A stretch of 14,381 bases of DNA from Gammaproteobacteria bacterium (lineage in GTDB: Bacteria; Pseudomonadota; Gammaproteobacteria; Steroidobacterales; Steroidobacteraceae). The notes beneath the pieces are model-generated. The model saw only the letters and a list, made by a program, of their open reading frames with translations. It was not told where the DNA came from and searched no databases. This document shows, in pieces, positions 4,593-12,215 of this stretch. The stretch is taken from NCBI GenBank assembly GCA_003162555.1, contig PMNQ01000271.1:16332-30712 (forward strand), written 5' to 3'. A program made the position numbers and the translations under genes. Within the stretch, counting starts at the first letter, position 1. Every line of letters begins with the position of its first letter.

Positions 4593-6935
4593 ATGCGCAG
4601 CGGCGGGGGATGGAGCGGCCTCAGGTCGGGCGGCCACGCGCTCTGGGCAATCCTCGTCGTACTGCTGGCTTTTGCCGGCGTTGCGCACTGGCTGGATGAT
4701 CCGCCGGCGCCGTTGGCGCTGGATGCTCCGGCCGCCAGCTTCTCCGCCCAGCGTGCCGCGGCGGAGTTGCATGCACTGCTCGCCGAGGGCGTCCCGCATC
4801 CGCTCGCCAGCAATGCAGACGCCGAGATCCGCGCGCGCATCCTCGCGCGGTTGACGGCACTCGGCATCCCTGCTGGAACGCAGAGCGGCTGGGTCTGCGA
4901 CCAGGCCTTCGCCTGCGGACTGGCGGTCAACATCGTGGCGCACCTCGAGGGCAGTGAGCCCGCCAGTGGTACGGTGCTGCTCGCGGCGCACTACGACTCC
5001 GTGCCTGCCGGGCCAGGCGCAGGCGATGACGGCGTCGGCGTCGCCTCAATTCTGGAGGTCGCGCGCATCCTCAAGCTCGCGCCCGCGGCGCGCCATCCCG
5101 TCATCCTGCTGATCGATGAAGGCGAGGAAACCGGGCTGCTCGGCGCGAAGCTGTTCGTCGACTCGAATCCGGCGGCGCGCACGGTCAAGGCCGTGGTCAA
5201 CCTCGACGCGCGCGGCGACAGCGGCCCCAGCCTGATGTTCGAGACCGGCGCGGCCACCGATTTCTCGATGCGATTGTTTGCCAACGCGGTCACGCGGCCC
5301 AAGAGCAATTCGCTCTACTACTTCATCTACAAGCTGCTGCCAAATGACACCGACTTCACGGTGTTCAAGGCGACGGGCTACGAGGGTTTCAACTTCGCGC
5401 TCATCGGCGACGTCGAGCGCTATCACACGCCGCAGGACAGCCTCGCCAATCTCGACCCTGGGAGCCTGCAGCACCAGGGACAGAATGCGCTGCAGACCGT
5501 GCAGGCGCTCGCGAATGCGGATCTGTCGCATCCGAATGCGGCCGGCGCGGTGTTCTTTGATGTGTTCGGCCGCGTGCTGCTGCACTGGCCCGCAAGCTGG
5601 GCCGCATGGATTGGCGTGGTGCTGATCGTCGCGCTCGTAGCCGCGCTCTGGCCGCTGCGGCGGCGCGCCGGCGTGAGCGCGCAGGAAATCGTGTACTCGC
5701 TGGCCGCGCTGCTGATCGGCTGCGTGGGCACGGTACTGGCCGCCGCGGTGCTGGTGATGCTGGTGCGCGCGAGCGGCGCCGTGCCGCCGGCAGACGCCTA
5801 CGGCTGGGCCGCGCATCCGCTCGGCATGCACATCGCCTGTGTCGCGCTCGCGCTGCTGGCGCCGCTGGCCGCAGTGCGCATGTTCACGCGCCGCAGCAGC
5901 GCCTGGGGATTGTGGCTGGCGTACATGAAGTTGCAGGCCGCGCTGGCCCTGCTGTGTTCGCTTGAGTTTCCGGAGTTGAGTTTCCTGTTCGTCGTGCCGG
6001 TGGCGGCGGGTCTGCTTGGCGCGCTGCTGGCGTTGCGCATACCCGCTCGTTCGCACGGCCCCATTGCGCTGCCGCCGTTGGCCGTGGCGCTGCCCGTTTT
6101 CGGCGCGGCATTCACGCTACTGCCTTCCGTGCTGATGACCTACGTGGCGCTCGGTGCGGACGCGTGGCCCATCATCACGGCGGTGTGCGGCCTGATCGCG
6201 CTGGGGCTGGCGCCATTGTTTGCAGATACGCGCACGCGCAGCTACCGCGCCAGTCTGCTGTTGGCCACCTTTGCGGTCGTCGCTGGCGGCCTGGTCACGG
6301 CATTGCAGAGCGCGTATTCCGTGGAGATGCCGCAGCGCACGCTGCTGTGGTACGCGCTCGATGCCGACAGCGGCACGGCGCGCTGGATCCTGCAGCCGGA
6401 TTCGAAGCGCAACGCACCGCAGCTCGGCTTCGATGCCGCACTTGAGCATCGCGCGAACTCGCTCCCCTTGGGGATTGTTGCCGGCGTCAACAGCGCGCCG
6501 GCACCGCGCCTGGAGTACGCGCCACCACAGCTCGAAGTGATCGACTCGGCGGCGCGCGACGGCGGCTACGCCTGGCATCTGCGGCTGCGCTCGCTCCGTG
6601 GCGCCGCGGAACTGGAACTGGCGATTCCGCGCGATGTAACTGTGAAATCCCTGGCCGTGCTGAGCGGCGCGGAGCGCGTGCCGGCAAAATTGTGGCGCGC
6701 GCCGGATGGCACGGGCTGGCTGGATCTGGTTGGCGCAGGTGACGCGGGCGTCGAACTCGAGCTGCTCGCACCCGACAGCAAGGCCGTGAATTTCAGGCTC
6801 CTCGATCGCTCCTACGGCCTGCCGGCCGCGGGCGCCGCGTTGCGCCAACCCGAGCCGGCTCTGACCACGGCCTCGCAGGATGGCGACCTGAGCATCGTCT
6901 ATCGCGGAGTTACGCTGGGGCCTGGTGCGCCCTAG
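4593..6935 (+). CDS. Membrane M28 zinc metallopeptidase with ERMP1-like architecture
   Basis: This is a predicted two-zinc aminopeptidase anchored in the inner membrane with its catalytic domain outside. Residues 16-33 form the N-terminal helix. The M28 domain covers about 50-310 and shows every expected site: His133 (AAHYDS), Asp145 bridging the metals (GAGDDG), Glu178 as general base with Glu179 as ligand (DEGEETG), Asp205 (NLDARGD) and His278 (ERYHTPQD). About eight membrane helices follow between 334 and 572, then a soluble C-terminal domain (about 575-780) rich in beta strands. This order of helix, peptidase, helix bundle and terminal domain is that of eukaryotic ERMP1/Fxna and yeast Pff1. 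The start has AAGGGGG (4578-4584) eight bases upstream. The substrate is unknown. Catalysis seems intact. Confidence 0.88.
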   Translation: MRSGGGWSGLRSGGHALWAILVVLLAFAGVAHWLDDPPAPLALDAPAASFSAQRAAAELHALLAEGVPHPLASNADAEIRARILARLTALGIPAGTQSGWVCDQAFACGLAVNIVAHLEGSEPASGTVLLAAHYDSVPAGPGAGDDGVGVASILEVARILKLAPAARHPVILLIDEGEETGLLGAKLFVDSNPAARTVKAVVNLDARGDSGPSLMFETGAATDFSMRLFANAVTRPKSNSLYYFIYKLLPNDTDFTVFKATGYEGFNFALIGDVERYHTPQDSLANLDPGSLQHQGQNALQTVQALANADLSHPNAAGAVFFDVFGRVLLHWPASWAAWIGVVLIVALVAALWPLRRRAGVSAQEIVYSLAALLIGCVGTVLAAAVLVMLVRASGAVPPADAYGWAAHPLGMHIACVALALLAPLAAVRMFTRRSSAWGLWLAYMKLQAALALLCSLEFPELSFLFVVPVAAGLLGALLALRIPARSHGPIALPPLAVALPVFGAAFTLLPSVLMTYVALGADAWPIITAVCGLIALGLAPLFADTRTRSYRASLLLATFAVVAGGLVTALQSAYSVEMPQRTLLWYALDADSGTARWILQPDSKRNAPQLGFDAALEHRANSLPLGIVAGVNSAPAPRLEYAPPQLEVIDSAARDGGYAWHLRLRSLRGAAELELAIPRDVTVKSLAVLSGAERVPAKLWRAPDGTGWLDLVGAGDAGVELELLAPDSKAVNFRLLDRSYGLPAAGAALRQPEPALTTASQDGDLSIVYRGVTLGPGAP

Positions 6936-6982
6936 GGCCTGTTAAAGTGGAGCAGCAATTTTCCGGGTTATTTTCCAGACAC

Positions 6983-6986
6983 GAGG
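6983..6986 (+). promoter_or_regulatory. Ribosome binding site that fixes the GH27 start
   Basis: GAGG lies eight bases before ATG 6995. The longer in-frame GTG at 6947 has no such site and would put 16 polar residues in front of the signal peptide. Confidence 0.7.
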
Positions 6987-6994
6987 CGGATCAC

Positions 6995-8380
6995 ATGCGT
7001 TCATCTTCCCGCGGCTTGCTGTTGTCGATGGTGGCAATGACTGCTCTGCTGCCTGCCGGCGCGCGCGCCGCGAACCCGGCCGCGACTCCGCCCATGGGCT
7101 GGAACAGTTGGGATGCTTACGGCCTGACGATTGATGAGCGGGAATTTCGCGCCAATGCCGGGGTTCTGGCCGGCATTGCTAGCTTGGGGTGGCGCTATGC
7201 CGTGATTGACGAAGGCTGGTACATGGGCAATCCGCTGGGCGATCGGCTCGAAACCCGGGACTATCTGCTCGACGATTTCGGCCGCACCGTGCCGGTGCCG
7301 AAGCGATTTCCCTCAGCGGCTGGCGGTGCGGGGTTCAAACATCTGGCCGACTGGGTGCACACGCTTGGGCTGAAATTCGGCATCCATATCGTGCGCGGCA
7401 TACCGAAGCAGGCCGTGTACCACAATCTGCCCATTGCGGGCTCCAGCTACCATGCCGGCGATGCTGCGGACACCAGCGATACCTGCGGCTGGGACGATGG
7501 CAATTTCGGCGTGCGCGACTCCGCTGCGGGCCAGGCCTACTACGATTCACTGCTGGCGCTGTACGCCGCATGGGGTGTCGATTTTCTCAAGGTGGACTGC
7601 ATCGCGGACCATCCGTACAAGCCCGCTGAGATCCGGCAGATTGCCACTGCAATCGCCAGGACCGGCCGGCCGATCGTGCTCAGCCTGTCGCCGGGGCCTG
7701 CGCAACTGGCAAACGTAGCGCAGATGGCGAGCCAGGCGCAGATGTGGCGCATTTCCGATGATGTCTGGGATGGCTGGAATTTCAGCCATGAAAGCCCTGA
7801 GCAGACTTTTCCCAATGGCGTGGCCGCAGCCTTCGACACGCTGGCAAAGTGGTCGGCGTATGCCAAACCAGGCAACTGGCCGGACGCCGACATGCTTCCC
7901 ATTGGCGAGCTTTCACCACATCCAGGCTGGGGCGACTCGCGCCAGTCACGACTGAGCGCGGAGGAACAGCGCACGCAGCTGACGCTCTGGGCCATCGCCC
8001 GCTCGCCGCTGATCCTTGGCGCCAACCTGACGCGCCTCGATGCGGCGACTCGTGCGTTGATTTCGCATCGCGCCGTGCTCGAGCTGAACCAGAAGGCCAC
8101 CGCCAGCCATGAGATCACGCCGCTCCCGCCGGCGCTGGCAGGACTGCGCATCTGGACAGCAGAGGTTGCCGGCAACACTCGCCTGTGGCGCTGCTTCGCG
8201 TTCTTCAATCCGGGCGACAAGCCCGCGACGCTGCGCGCCACCTGGCAGGAACTGGGCCTCGCGAACGGCAGTTACCGCAGCGCCGACCTGTGGGCAGAAT
8301 CGCCGGCCCAGCCCATCGATCATCTCGAGCTGACGCTGCCGCCGCATGGCAGCGCCATCTATCGGGTTGAGGCGCGCTGA
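6995..8380 (+). CDS. Secreted GH27 glycoside hydrolase (alpha-galactosidase-like)
   Basis: This is a retaining glycosidase that releases terminal alpha-galactosyl or related sugars from plant polysaccharides or glycoconjugates. Residues 1-26 are a signal peptide ending in ARA. The barrel starts with PPMGWNSWD (32-40), the GH27 signature. Asp201 in FLKVDC is the expected nucleophile; the acid/base is Asp255 or Asp256 in WRISDDVWD. NWPDADMLPIG (294-304) and the EEQRTQLTLWAIARSPL segment (323-339) are also family marks. A small beta domain follows from about 370. The pair that reads Asp-Asp in classical alpha-galactosidases is Asp72-Glu73 here (VIDEGW), which may change specificity. It is 59 bases after the M28 peptidase, so co-transcription is possible. 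The family is sure; the exact substrate is not. Confidence 0.87.
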   Translation: MRSSSRGLLLSMVAMTALLPAGARAANPAATPPMGWNSWDAYGLTIDEREFRANAGVLAGIASLGWRYAVIDEGWYMGNPLGDRLETRDYLLDDFGRTVPVPKRFPSAAGGAGFKHLADWVHTLGLKFGIHIVRGIPKQAVYHNLPIAGSSYHAGDAADTSDTCGWDDGNFGVRDSAAGQAYYDSLLALYAAWGVDFLKVDCIADHPYKPAEIRQIATAIARTGRPIVLSLSPGPAQLANVAQMASQAQMWRISDDVWDGWNFSHESPEQTFPNGVAAAFDTLAKWSAYAKPGNWPDADMLPIGELSPHPGWGDSRQSRLSAEEQRTQLTLWAIARSPLILGANLTRLDAATRALISHRAVLELNQKATASHEITPLPPALAGLRIWTAEVAGNTRLWRCFAFFNPGDKPATLRATWQELGLANGSYRSADLWAESPAQPIDHLELTLPPHGSAIYRVEAR

Positions 8381-8404
8381 GCCGCCGCTGTCACCCGTGC
8401 AGAT

Positions 8405-9874
8405 TCAGGGGCTCGCGGCGCCCTGCAGCACACGCCCGGTCCGCAGCACCTCTTCGATCAGCAGCGCGAGATCGGCGCTGCGCGTGCGATGATTGACGAT
8501 TGCGGCGCGCAGGCAATAGCGGCCATTGAGCTTGGTATATGAAGGCGCGACGACGCCGCCCTCGTGCAGGCGGATCAGCAATTCCTCGTTCAGCGCGTTG
8601 AGCTCGTCCTGCGTGCCGCCGCGCCCGCGATAGCGGAAGCACACGATGTTCAAGCCCACCGGCGCCATCAGCTCGAGCTCGTCCGCCGCGCTCACCAGCT
8701 CGCCCAGTTGCTGCGCCTGCGCGATGTTCTGGTCGATGAGGCGGGCGTACTTGTCGAGTCCGTGTTCCTTGAAGGAAAGCCAGACCTTGAGTGCGCGGAA
8801 ACCGCGCGAGAGCTGCAGGCCGTAGTCGCTGAACCAGTCGGCGCCGGCGGCCAGGCCGCGCTGCGCGTGCGCGAGGTATTCCGGTGTCAGCGAAAAAGTG
8901 GCGCGATGTGCCTTGCGATCGCGCACCACAACGCAGCCGGCCTCAAAGGGAATGTGCAGCCACTTGTGCAGATCGAGCGCGACCGAATCCGCGCGCTCCA
9001 TGCCGCGCATCAGCGCGCGATGGGTGGTCGAGATCGCCACCACCGCGCCGATGGCGCCGTCGACGTGAAACCACAGCTGCTCGCGCGAGCAGAAATCAGC
9101 GAGCGCTTCCAGGTCGTCGACTGCGCCGGTGTTGATCGTGCCCGCAGACCCGATCACGGCGCAGGGCTGCAGTCCTGCGGCGCGATCCGCATTCACGGCA
9201 CGCGCCAGCGCTGCCAGGTCGAAGCGGTACTGCGCATCGACCGGAATCTTGCGCAGCGACTTCGAGCCATGCCCAAGCAGCTCAACAGCCTTCTGGATGC
9301 AGCTGTGCACTTCCGTCGTGGCATAGAACGCCAACGGCTGCGGCAATGCGGCGACGCCCTCGGTGCGCACGTCGATCCCGGCGCCGGCGCTGCGCGCCAC
9401 CGCCAGCGCTACGAAATTGGCCATCGAGGCGCCGCTGACGAGCAGCCCGCCGCTTTCCTTCGGCAGGCCGACGATTTCCTTGCACCAGTCGACCACCTGG
9501 TTTTCCACCAGGTTGCCAACGTGATTGCCGCCGCCCATGTTCGGATTGACGATCGCCGCCAGAAAATCGCCCACCGCGCCGAAGGCGGTGCCGTTGCCCA
9601 TGAACCAACCCCAGAAGCGCGGGTGGGTATTGCCCATCTGCCAGGGCATGACCTGTTCGCGGAAATCCTGGTAGGCGCGCTCCGCGCCCTGCGGCGCGCG
9701 CGGGAGTGGCGCATGGAATTGCGCGGCCACATCGGCAGGCGTGGGTTGCCACACCGGCCGCCGCCAGCTTTGCTGCAAGTAGTCGAGGCCATCGTCGATG
9801 GCGCGGTGCGCGAGGCTCCGCAGCTGCGTCCAGTCCTCCGGATCGAGTGTTTCCTGCGGCAATTCAGCGCTCAT
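8405..9874 (-). CDS. Group II PLP-dependent decarboxylase (aromatic-amino-acid decarboxylase-like)
   Basis: This is a predicted cytoplasmic enzyme that removes the carboxyl group from an amino acid to give an amine. The 489 residues match the family's usual length. Lys304 in LDLHKW is the PLP Schiff-base lysine, His190 (TEVHSC) stacks on the cofactor, and Asp272 (FHVDGA) faces the pyridine nitrogen. Tyr333, in TPEYLAHAQRG, sits in the mobile loop at the place of the catalytic tyrosine of DOPA decarboxylase, so true decarboxylation rather than aldehyde synthesis is likely. The start is ATG 9874, with GGAGG four bases from it; a longer frame to 9922 lacks a site. The substrate cannot be told. 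No transporter or partner gene lies next to it. Confidence 0.88.
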   Translation of the reverse strand: MSAELPQETLDPEDWTQLRSLAHRAIDDGLDYLQQSWRRPVWQPTPADVAAQFHAPLPRAPQGAERAYQDFREQVMPWQMGNTHPRFWGWFMGNGTAFGAVGDFLAAIVNPNMGGGNHVGNLVENQVVDWCKEIVGLPKESGGLLVSGASMANFVALAVARSAGAGIDVRTEGVAALPQPLAFYATTEVHSCIQKAVELLGHGSKSLRKIPVDAQYRFDLAALARAVNADRAAGLQPCAVIGSAGTINTGAVDDLEALADFCSREQLWFHVDGAIGAVVAISTTHRALMRGMERADSVALDLHKWLHIPFEAGCVVVRDRKAHRATFSLTPEYLAHAQRGLAAGADWFSDYGLQLSRGFRALKVWLSFKEHGLDKYARLIDQNIAQAQQLGELVSAADELELMAPVGLNIVCFRYRGRGGTQDELNALNEELLIRLHEGGVVAPSYTKLNGRYCLRAAIVNHRTRSADLALLIEEVLRTGRVLQGAASP

Positions 9875-9876
9875 GC

Positions 9877-9883
9877 TTCCTCC
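9877..9883 (-). promoter_or_regulatory. Strong ribosome binding site of the decarboxylase
   Basis: On the minus strand GGAGGAA precedes ATG 9874 by two bases, with GGAGG itself four bases away. It is the best ribosome site in the window, and it decides the start against the longer in-frame alternative at 9922. Confidence 0.8.
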
Positions 9884-9961
9884 GACATTGACGGCGTTAC
9901 GATAGCATGGCGCTGTTCCCAATCAGTTCGCAGGCCAGGTATCGACAGCCCCACTCCGAAT

Positions 9962-10537
9962 CTGCTACGCGTCGACGATGTTGTGCCCGTCCCCTGGCGC
10001 AACGGCGGCGGCATGACGCGCGAGCTGCTCGCCTGGCCTGATCCGGCGGACTGGATCGTGCGCATCAGCGTCGCCGACATCCTGGCCTCGGGACCATTCT
10101 CGGATTTTCCAGGCGTCGATCGCTGGTTCGCCGTGCTGCAGGGTGGCGCGGTGCGACTGGACACGCACGGCTCGGGCACGCAGCAGTTAGGCGTCGGGCG
10201 CAACGACTTGCACGCCTTTCCCGGCGATGCGCCAACTCACTGCACGGCACTCGGCGCGGCGACGCGCGATTTCAATGTCATGCTGCGGCGTGCGCGCGGC
10301 CAGCTGCGGGAGCGGCCACTGGATAGCAATCCGGTTCTGCAGAGCACATCCGCCTGCATCGCGCTGTTCGCCGTGCAGGCGATCGAAGTCGCGGTCAATT
10401 CAGAGGCGACGTGCACGCTGCCGGGCATGGCTCTCGCCTGGTGGAACAATCCGCGGCATGAGCCCTTGTTATTGCGCGCGCGCGCCGCGGCGCCGGTACG
10501 CGGCTGGTGGCTGGAAGCAGACGCCAGCCGGATCTAA
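9962..10537 (+). CDS. hutD: HutD/Ves family protein
   Basis: This is a cupin-like protein of the HutD/Ves family, linked with histidine utilisation in other bacteria; its activity is not settled. Motifs in order, counted from CTG 9962: PWRNGGGMTREL (11-22), RISVADI with GPFSDFPG (34-51), and FPGD with DFNVMLRR (86-110). The total of 191 residues fits the family. The start is a problem: there is no ATG or TTG in frame near the beginning of the homology, the only GTG (9983) leaves just four residues before the conserved WRN, and the in-frame CTG 9962 fits the length best but lacks a clear ribosome site. No other hut gene is in view. The stop overlaps the convergent carboxylesterase stop by 3 bases within CTAA. 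Confidence 0.82.
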   Translation: MLRVDDVVPVPWRNGGGMTRELLAWPDPADWIVRISVADILASGPFSDFPGVDRWFAVLQGGAVRLDTHGSGTQQLGVGRNDLHAFPGDAPTHCTALGAATRDFNVMLRRARGQLRERPLDSNPVLQSTSACIALFAVQAIEVAVNSEATCTLPGMALAWWNNPRHEPLLLRARAAAPVRGWWLEADASRI

Positions 10538-11190
10538 AGGACCTTCGCGAGGAAGGCTGCGATCACAGCGAGTTCCTCGGCGCAAACCGAATGCGCCATC
10601 GGGAAGCTGTGCCATTCGACCGTGTAGCCCGCCGCGGTGAGTTGCGCGCGTGCCTCCGCGCCCAGTTCCGGAGCGACCACCGGATCCTGCGTGCCGTGCG
10701 CCATCAGGAACGGGGTGTGTTGGTTGGCGGCCTGGCGTTCAACCGCAAAACTTGCCGCGAGCAGGTTGTAGCAGGACAGGCCAATGACGCCGGCGAGTTT
10801 TTCCGGCAAGCGCGTGCCGGTATACAGCGCCATCGCCCCGCCCTGCGAGAACCCGGCGAGCACGATCTGCGCGGTCGCGACGCCGCGCTCGTTCTCGCGG
10901 GCGATCAGGGCACGGATCGATGCATCCGCGGCACGGATGCCGGTTTCGTCCTGCGGCGCCTGGCGATTGAGGGCGGCGATGTCGTACCACGCGCGCATCG
11001 GCAACCCGCCATTGAGGGTGACAGGACGCACCGGCGCGTGCGGAAACACGAAGCGCAGTGCGGGACCGCCCGGACGATGCAGGCACGGCACCGCCGGTTC
11101 GAAGTCGTGGCCATCGGCTCCGAGGCCGTGCAGCCAGATGACCGAACGGACCGGATTGGGCGCGGTTTCGACTTCGACGGCTGTAAGCAA
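10534..11190 (-). CDS. Carboxylesterase / phospholipase, alpha/beta hydrolase fold
   Basis: This is a cytoplasmic serine esterase of the small bacterial carboxylesterase and acyl-protein thioesterase group, hydrolysing short acyl esters. Counted from TTG 11190 it has 218 residues, the usual family length, and begins directly with the first strand (EVETAPNPVRSVIWLHGLGADG). The triad is Ser115 (GFSQGG), Asp169 (GTQDPVV) and His200 (PMAHSV). HGLGADGHDF (21-30) forms the oxyanion region. A GTG at 11280 would add 30 Pro/Ala-rich residues and put the start only 17 bases from the divergent gene, so I prefer TTG 11190, with AGGTG upstream. No signal peptide is visible with the TTG start. It converges with HutD, sharing the bases CTAA at the stops. 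Confidence 0.86.
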   Translation of the reverse strand: MLTAVEVETAPNPVRSVIWLHGLGADGHDFEPAVPCLHRPGGPALRFVFPHAPVRPVTLNGGLPMRAWYDIAALNRQAPQDETGIRAADASIRALIARENERGVATAQIVLAGFSQGGAMALYTGTRLPEKLAGVIGLSCYNLLAASFAVERQAANQHTPFLMAHGTQDPVVAPELGAEARAQLTAAGYTVEWHSFPMAHSVCAEELAVIAAFLAKVL

Positions 11191-11297
11191 GGCGGGAGCA
11201 CCTGTCAGCGCCTGCGGGTGCAGGCCGGCAGGCGCAGGGTTGCATCTTTCGAGGCCGTCGCGCAACCATAGCGGCTGCACCCGTATTGGAACGACGC

Positions 11298-12215
11298 ATG
11301 GCCGGCAGTCAGCAACAGATCCCCGATCCGCGCAACGAACGAATCCTCATCAACCTCAACGGCGCGCTGCTGCCACGCGCCGAGGCGCGCGTGTCGCTGT
11401 ACGACGGCGGCTTTGTCGTCGGCGACGGCATCTGGGAAGGCATCCGCCTGCACAAGCGCGCGCTGCTGTTTCTCGATCAGCATCTGGATCGTCTGTACTG
11501 GGGCACGGCGCAGATCCGGCTCGACATCGGCATGGACCGCGCCATGCTCGCCGCTGAGATCCGCCGCACGCTGGCCGCGAACCAGATGCACGACGGCGTG
11601 CACATCCGCCTGATGGTCACGCGCGGCGAGAAATCCGCGCTCAACCAGGACCCGCGCAACGCGCTCGGCCGGCCCACGGTGGCCATCGTGGCTGAGTACA
11701 AGGTGCCGGCGCCGGAACTTCGCAGCACCGGAGCGAGCCTGTGCACCTCCTCGGTGCTATGCACGCCCGCGTCGATGTTCGACATGCGGCTTAACTCGCA
11801 CAGCCGCCTGAACCTGATCGGAGCGCTGCTGCAGGCCATCGATGCGGGCGCCGATGAAGCGCTGATGCTCGATCCAAACGGTTTCGTCTCCAGCTGCAAC
11901 GCGACCAATTTCTTTTTCGTGAAGCACGGCGTCATCAAGACTTCGACGGGCGAGTTCTGCTTCAACGGCATCACCCGCGGCAATGTCATCCGCCTGTGCG
12001 AGCAGGCGGGCATGCCGGTCCAGTGCGGAGAATTCACGCTGGCCGAGGCGCAGGACGCGGACGAGGCTTTCCTGACCGGAACCTTTGGCGGCATCACGCC
12101 GGTGCGCGAGATCGACGGACGCGTGCTGTCCGCGACGCTGCCGGGACCGCTGACGCAGCGCGTGCAGGAACTGTATGCCGCACTGCGCGACGCGCAGGCG
12201 GCGGGCACGCCCTGA
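11298..12215 (+). CDS. Class IV aminotransferase-fold protein lacking the PLP lysine
   Basis: The 305 residues follow the branched-chain/D-amino-acid aminotransferase fold. The early strand FVVGDGIWEGIR (39-50), HLDRL with Arg65, GITRGN (224-229) and TGTFGGITPV (260-269) match the phosphate-binding parts of the family. The Schiff-base lysine should lie in 155-175, where only Arg164 and Arg170 occur (FDMRLNSHSRLNLIG); no lysine is present between 135 and 209. The glutamate that faces the PLP nitrogen (VSEG in family members) is Ser199 (VSSCNATN). It is therefore either a non-PLP protein or one using the cofactor abnormally. ATG 11298 is preferred over TTG 11286. Its stop overlaps the start of the sulfotransferase-like gene as TGATG. 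The usual annotation, branched-chain aminotransferase, should be treated with caution. Confidence 0.87.
   Translation: MAGSQQQIPDPRNERILINLNGALLPRAEARVSLYDGGFVVGDGIWEGIRLHKRALLFLDQHLDRLYWGTAQIRLDIGMDRAMLAAEIRRTLAANQMHDGVHIRLMVTRGEKSALNQDPRNALGRPTVAIVAEYKVPAPELRSTGASLCTSSVLCTPASMFDMRLNSHSRLNLIGALLQAIDAGADEALMLDPNGFVSSCNATNFFFVKHGVIKTSTGEFCFNGITRGNVIRLCEQAGMPVQCGEFTLAEAQDADEAFLTGTFGGITPVREIDGRVLSATLPGPLTQRVQELYAALRDAQAAGTP

Noticed and set aside
5046..6056. 336-residue minus-strand ORF inside the M28 peptidase
   Set aside because: It is a low-complexity Arg/Gln/His-rich shadow of a gene with intact catalytic motifs.
6947..6994. GTG 6947 as start of the GH27 gene
   Set aside because: It puts 16 polar residues before a clear signal peptide, and there is a good ribosome site before ATG 6995 but none before 6947.
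8163..8176. GTTGCCGGCAAC palindrome inside the GH27 gene
   Set aside because: It is coding sequence for a surface loop, with no promoter context; chance is likely.
9875..9922. Longer decarboxylase start at 9922
   Set aside because: It has no ribosome site, while GGAGG stands just before ATG 9874.
8564..9961. A very long plus-strand open frame running through the decarboxylase into HutD
   Set aside because: It is antisense to a decarboxylase with all catalytic residues and a perfect ribosome site. The open frame follows from GC-rich codon use; only the part from about 9962 resembles a protein family.
11870..11945. Lys209 or Lys214 of the aminotransferase-fold protein as the missing PLP lysine
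   Set aside because: They come after the NATNFFFV strand, where family members also have a lysine in the VKxGxI turn that is unrelated to PLP binding.
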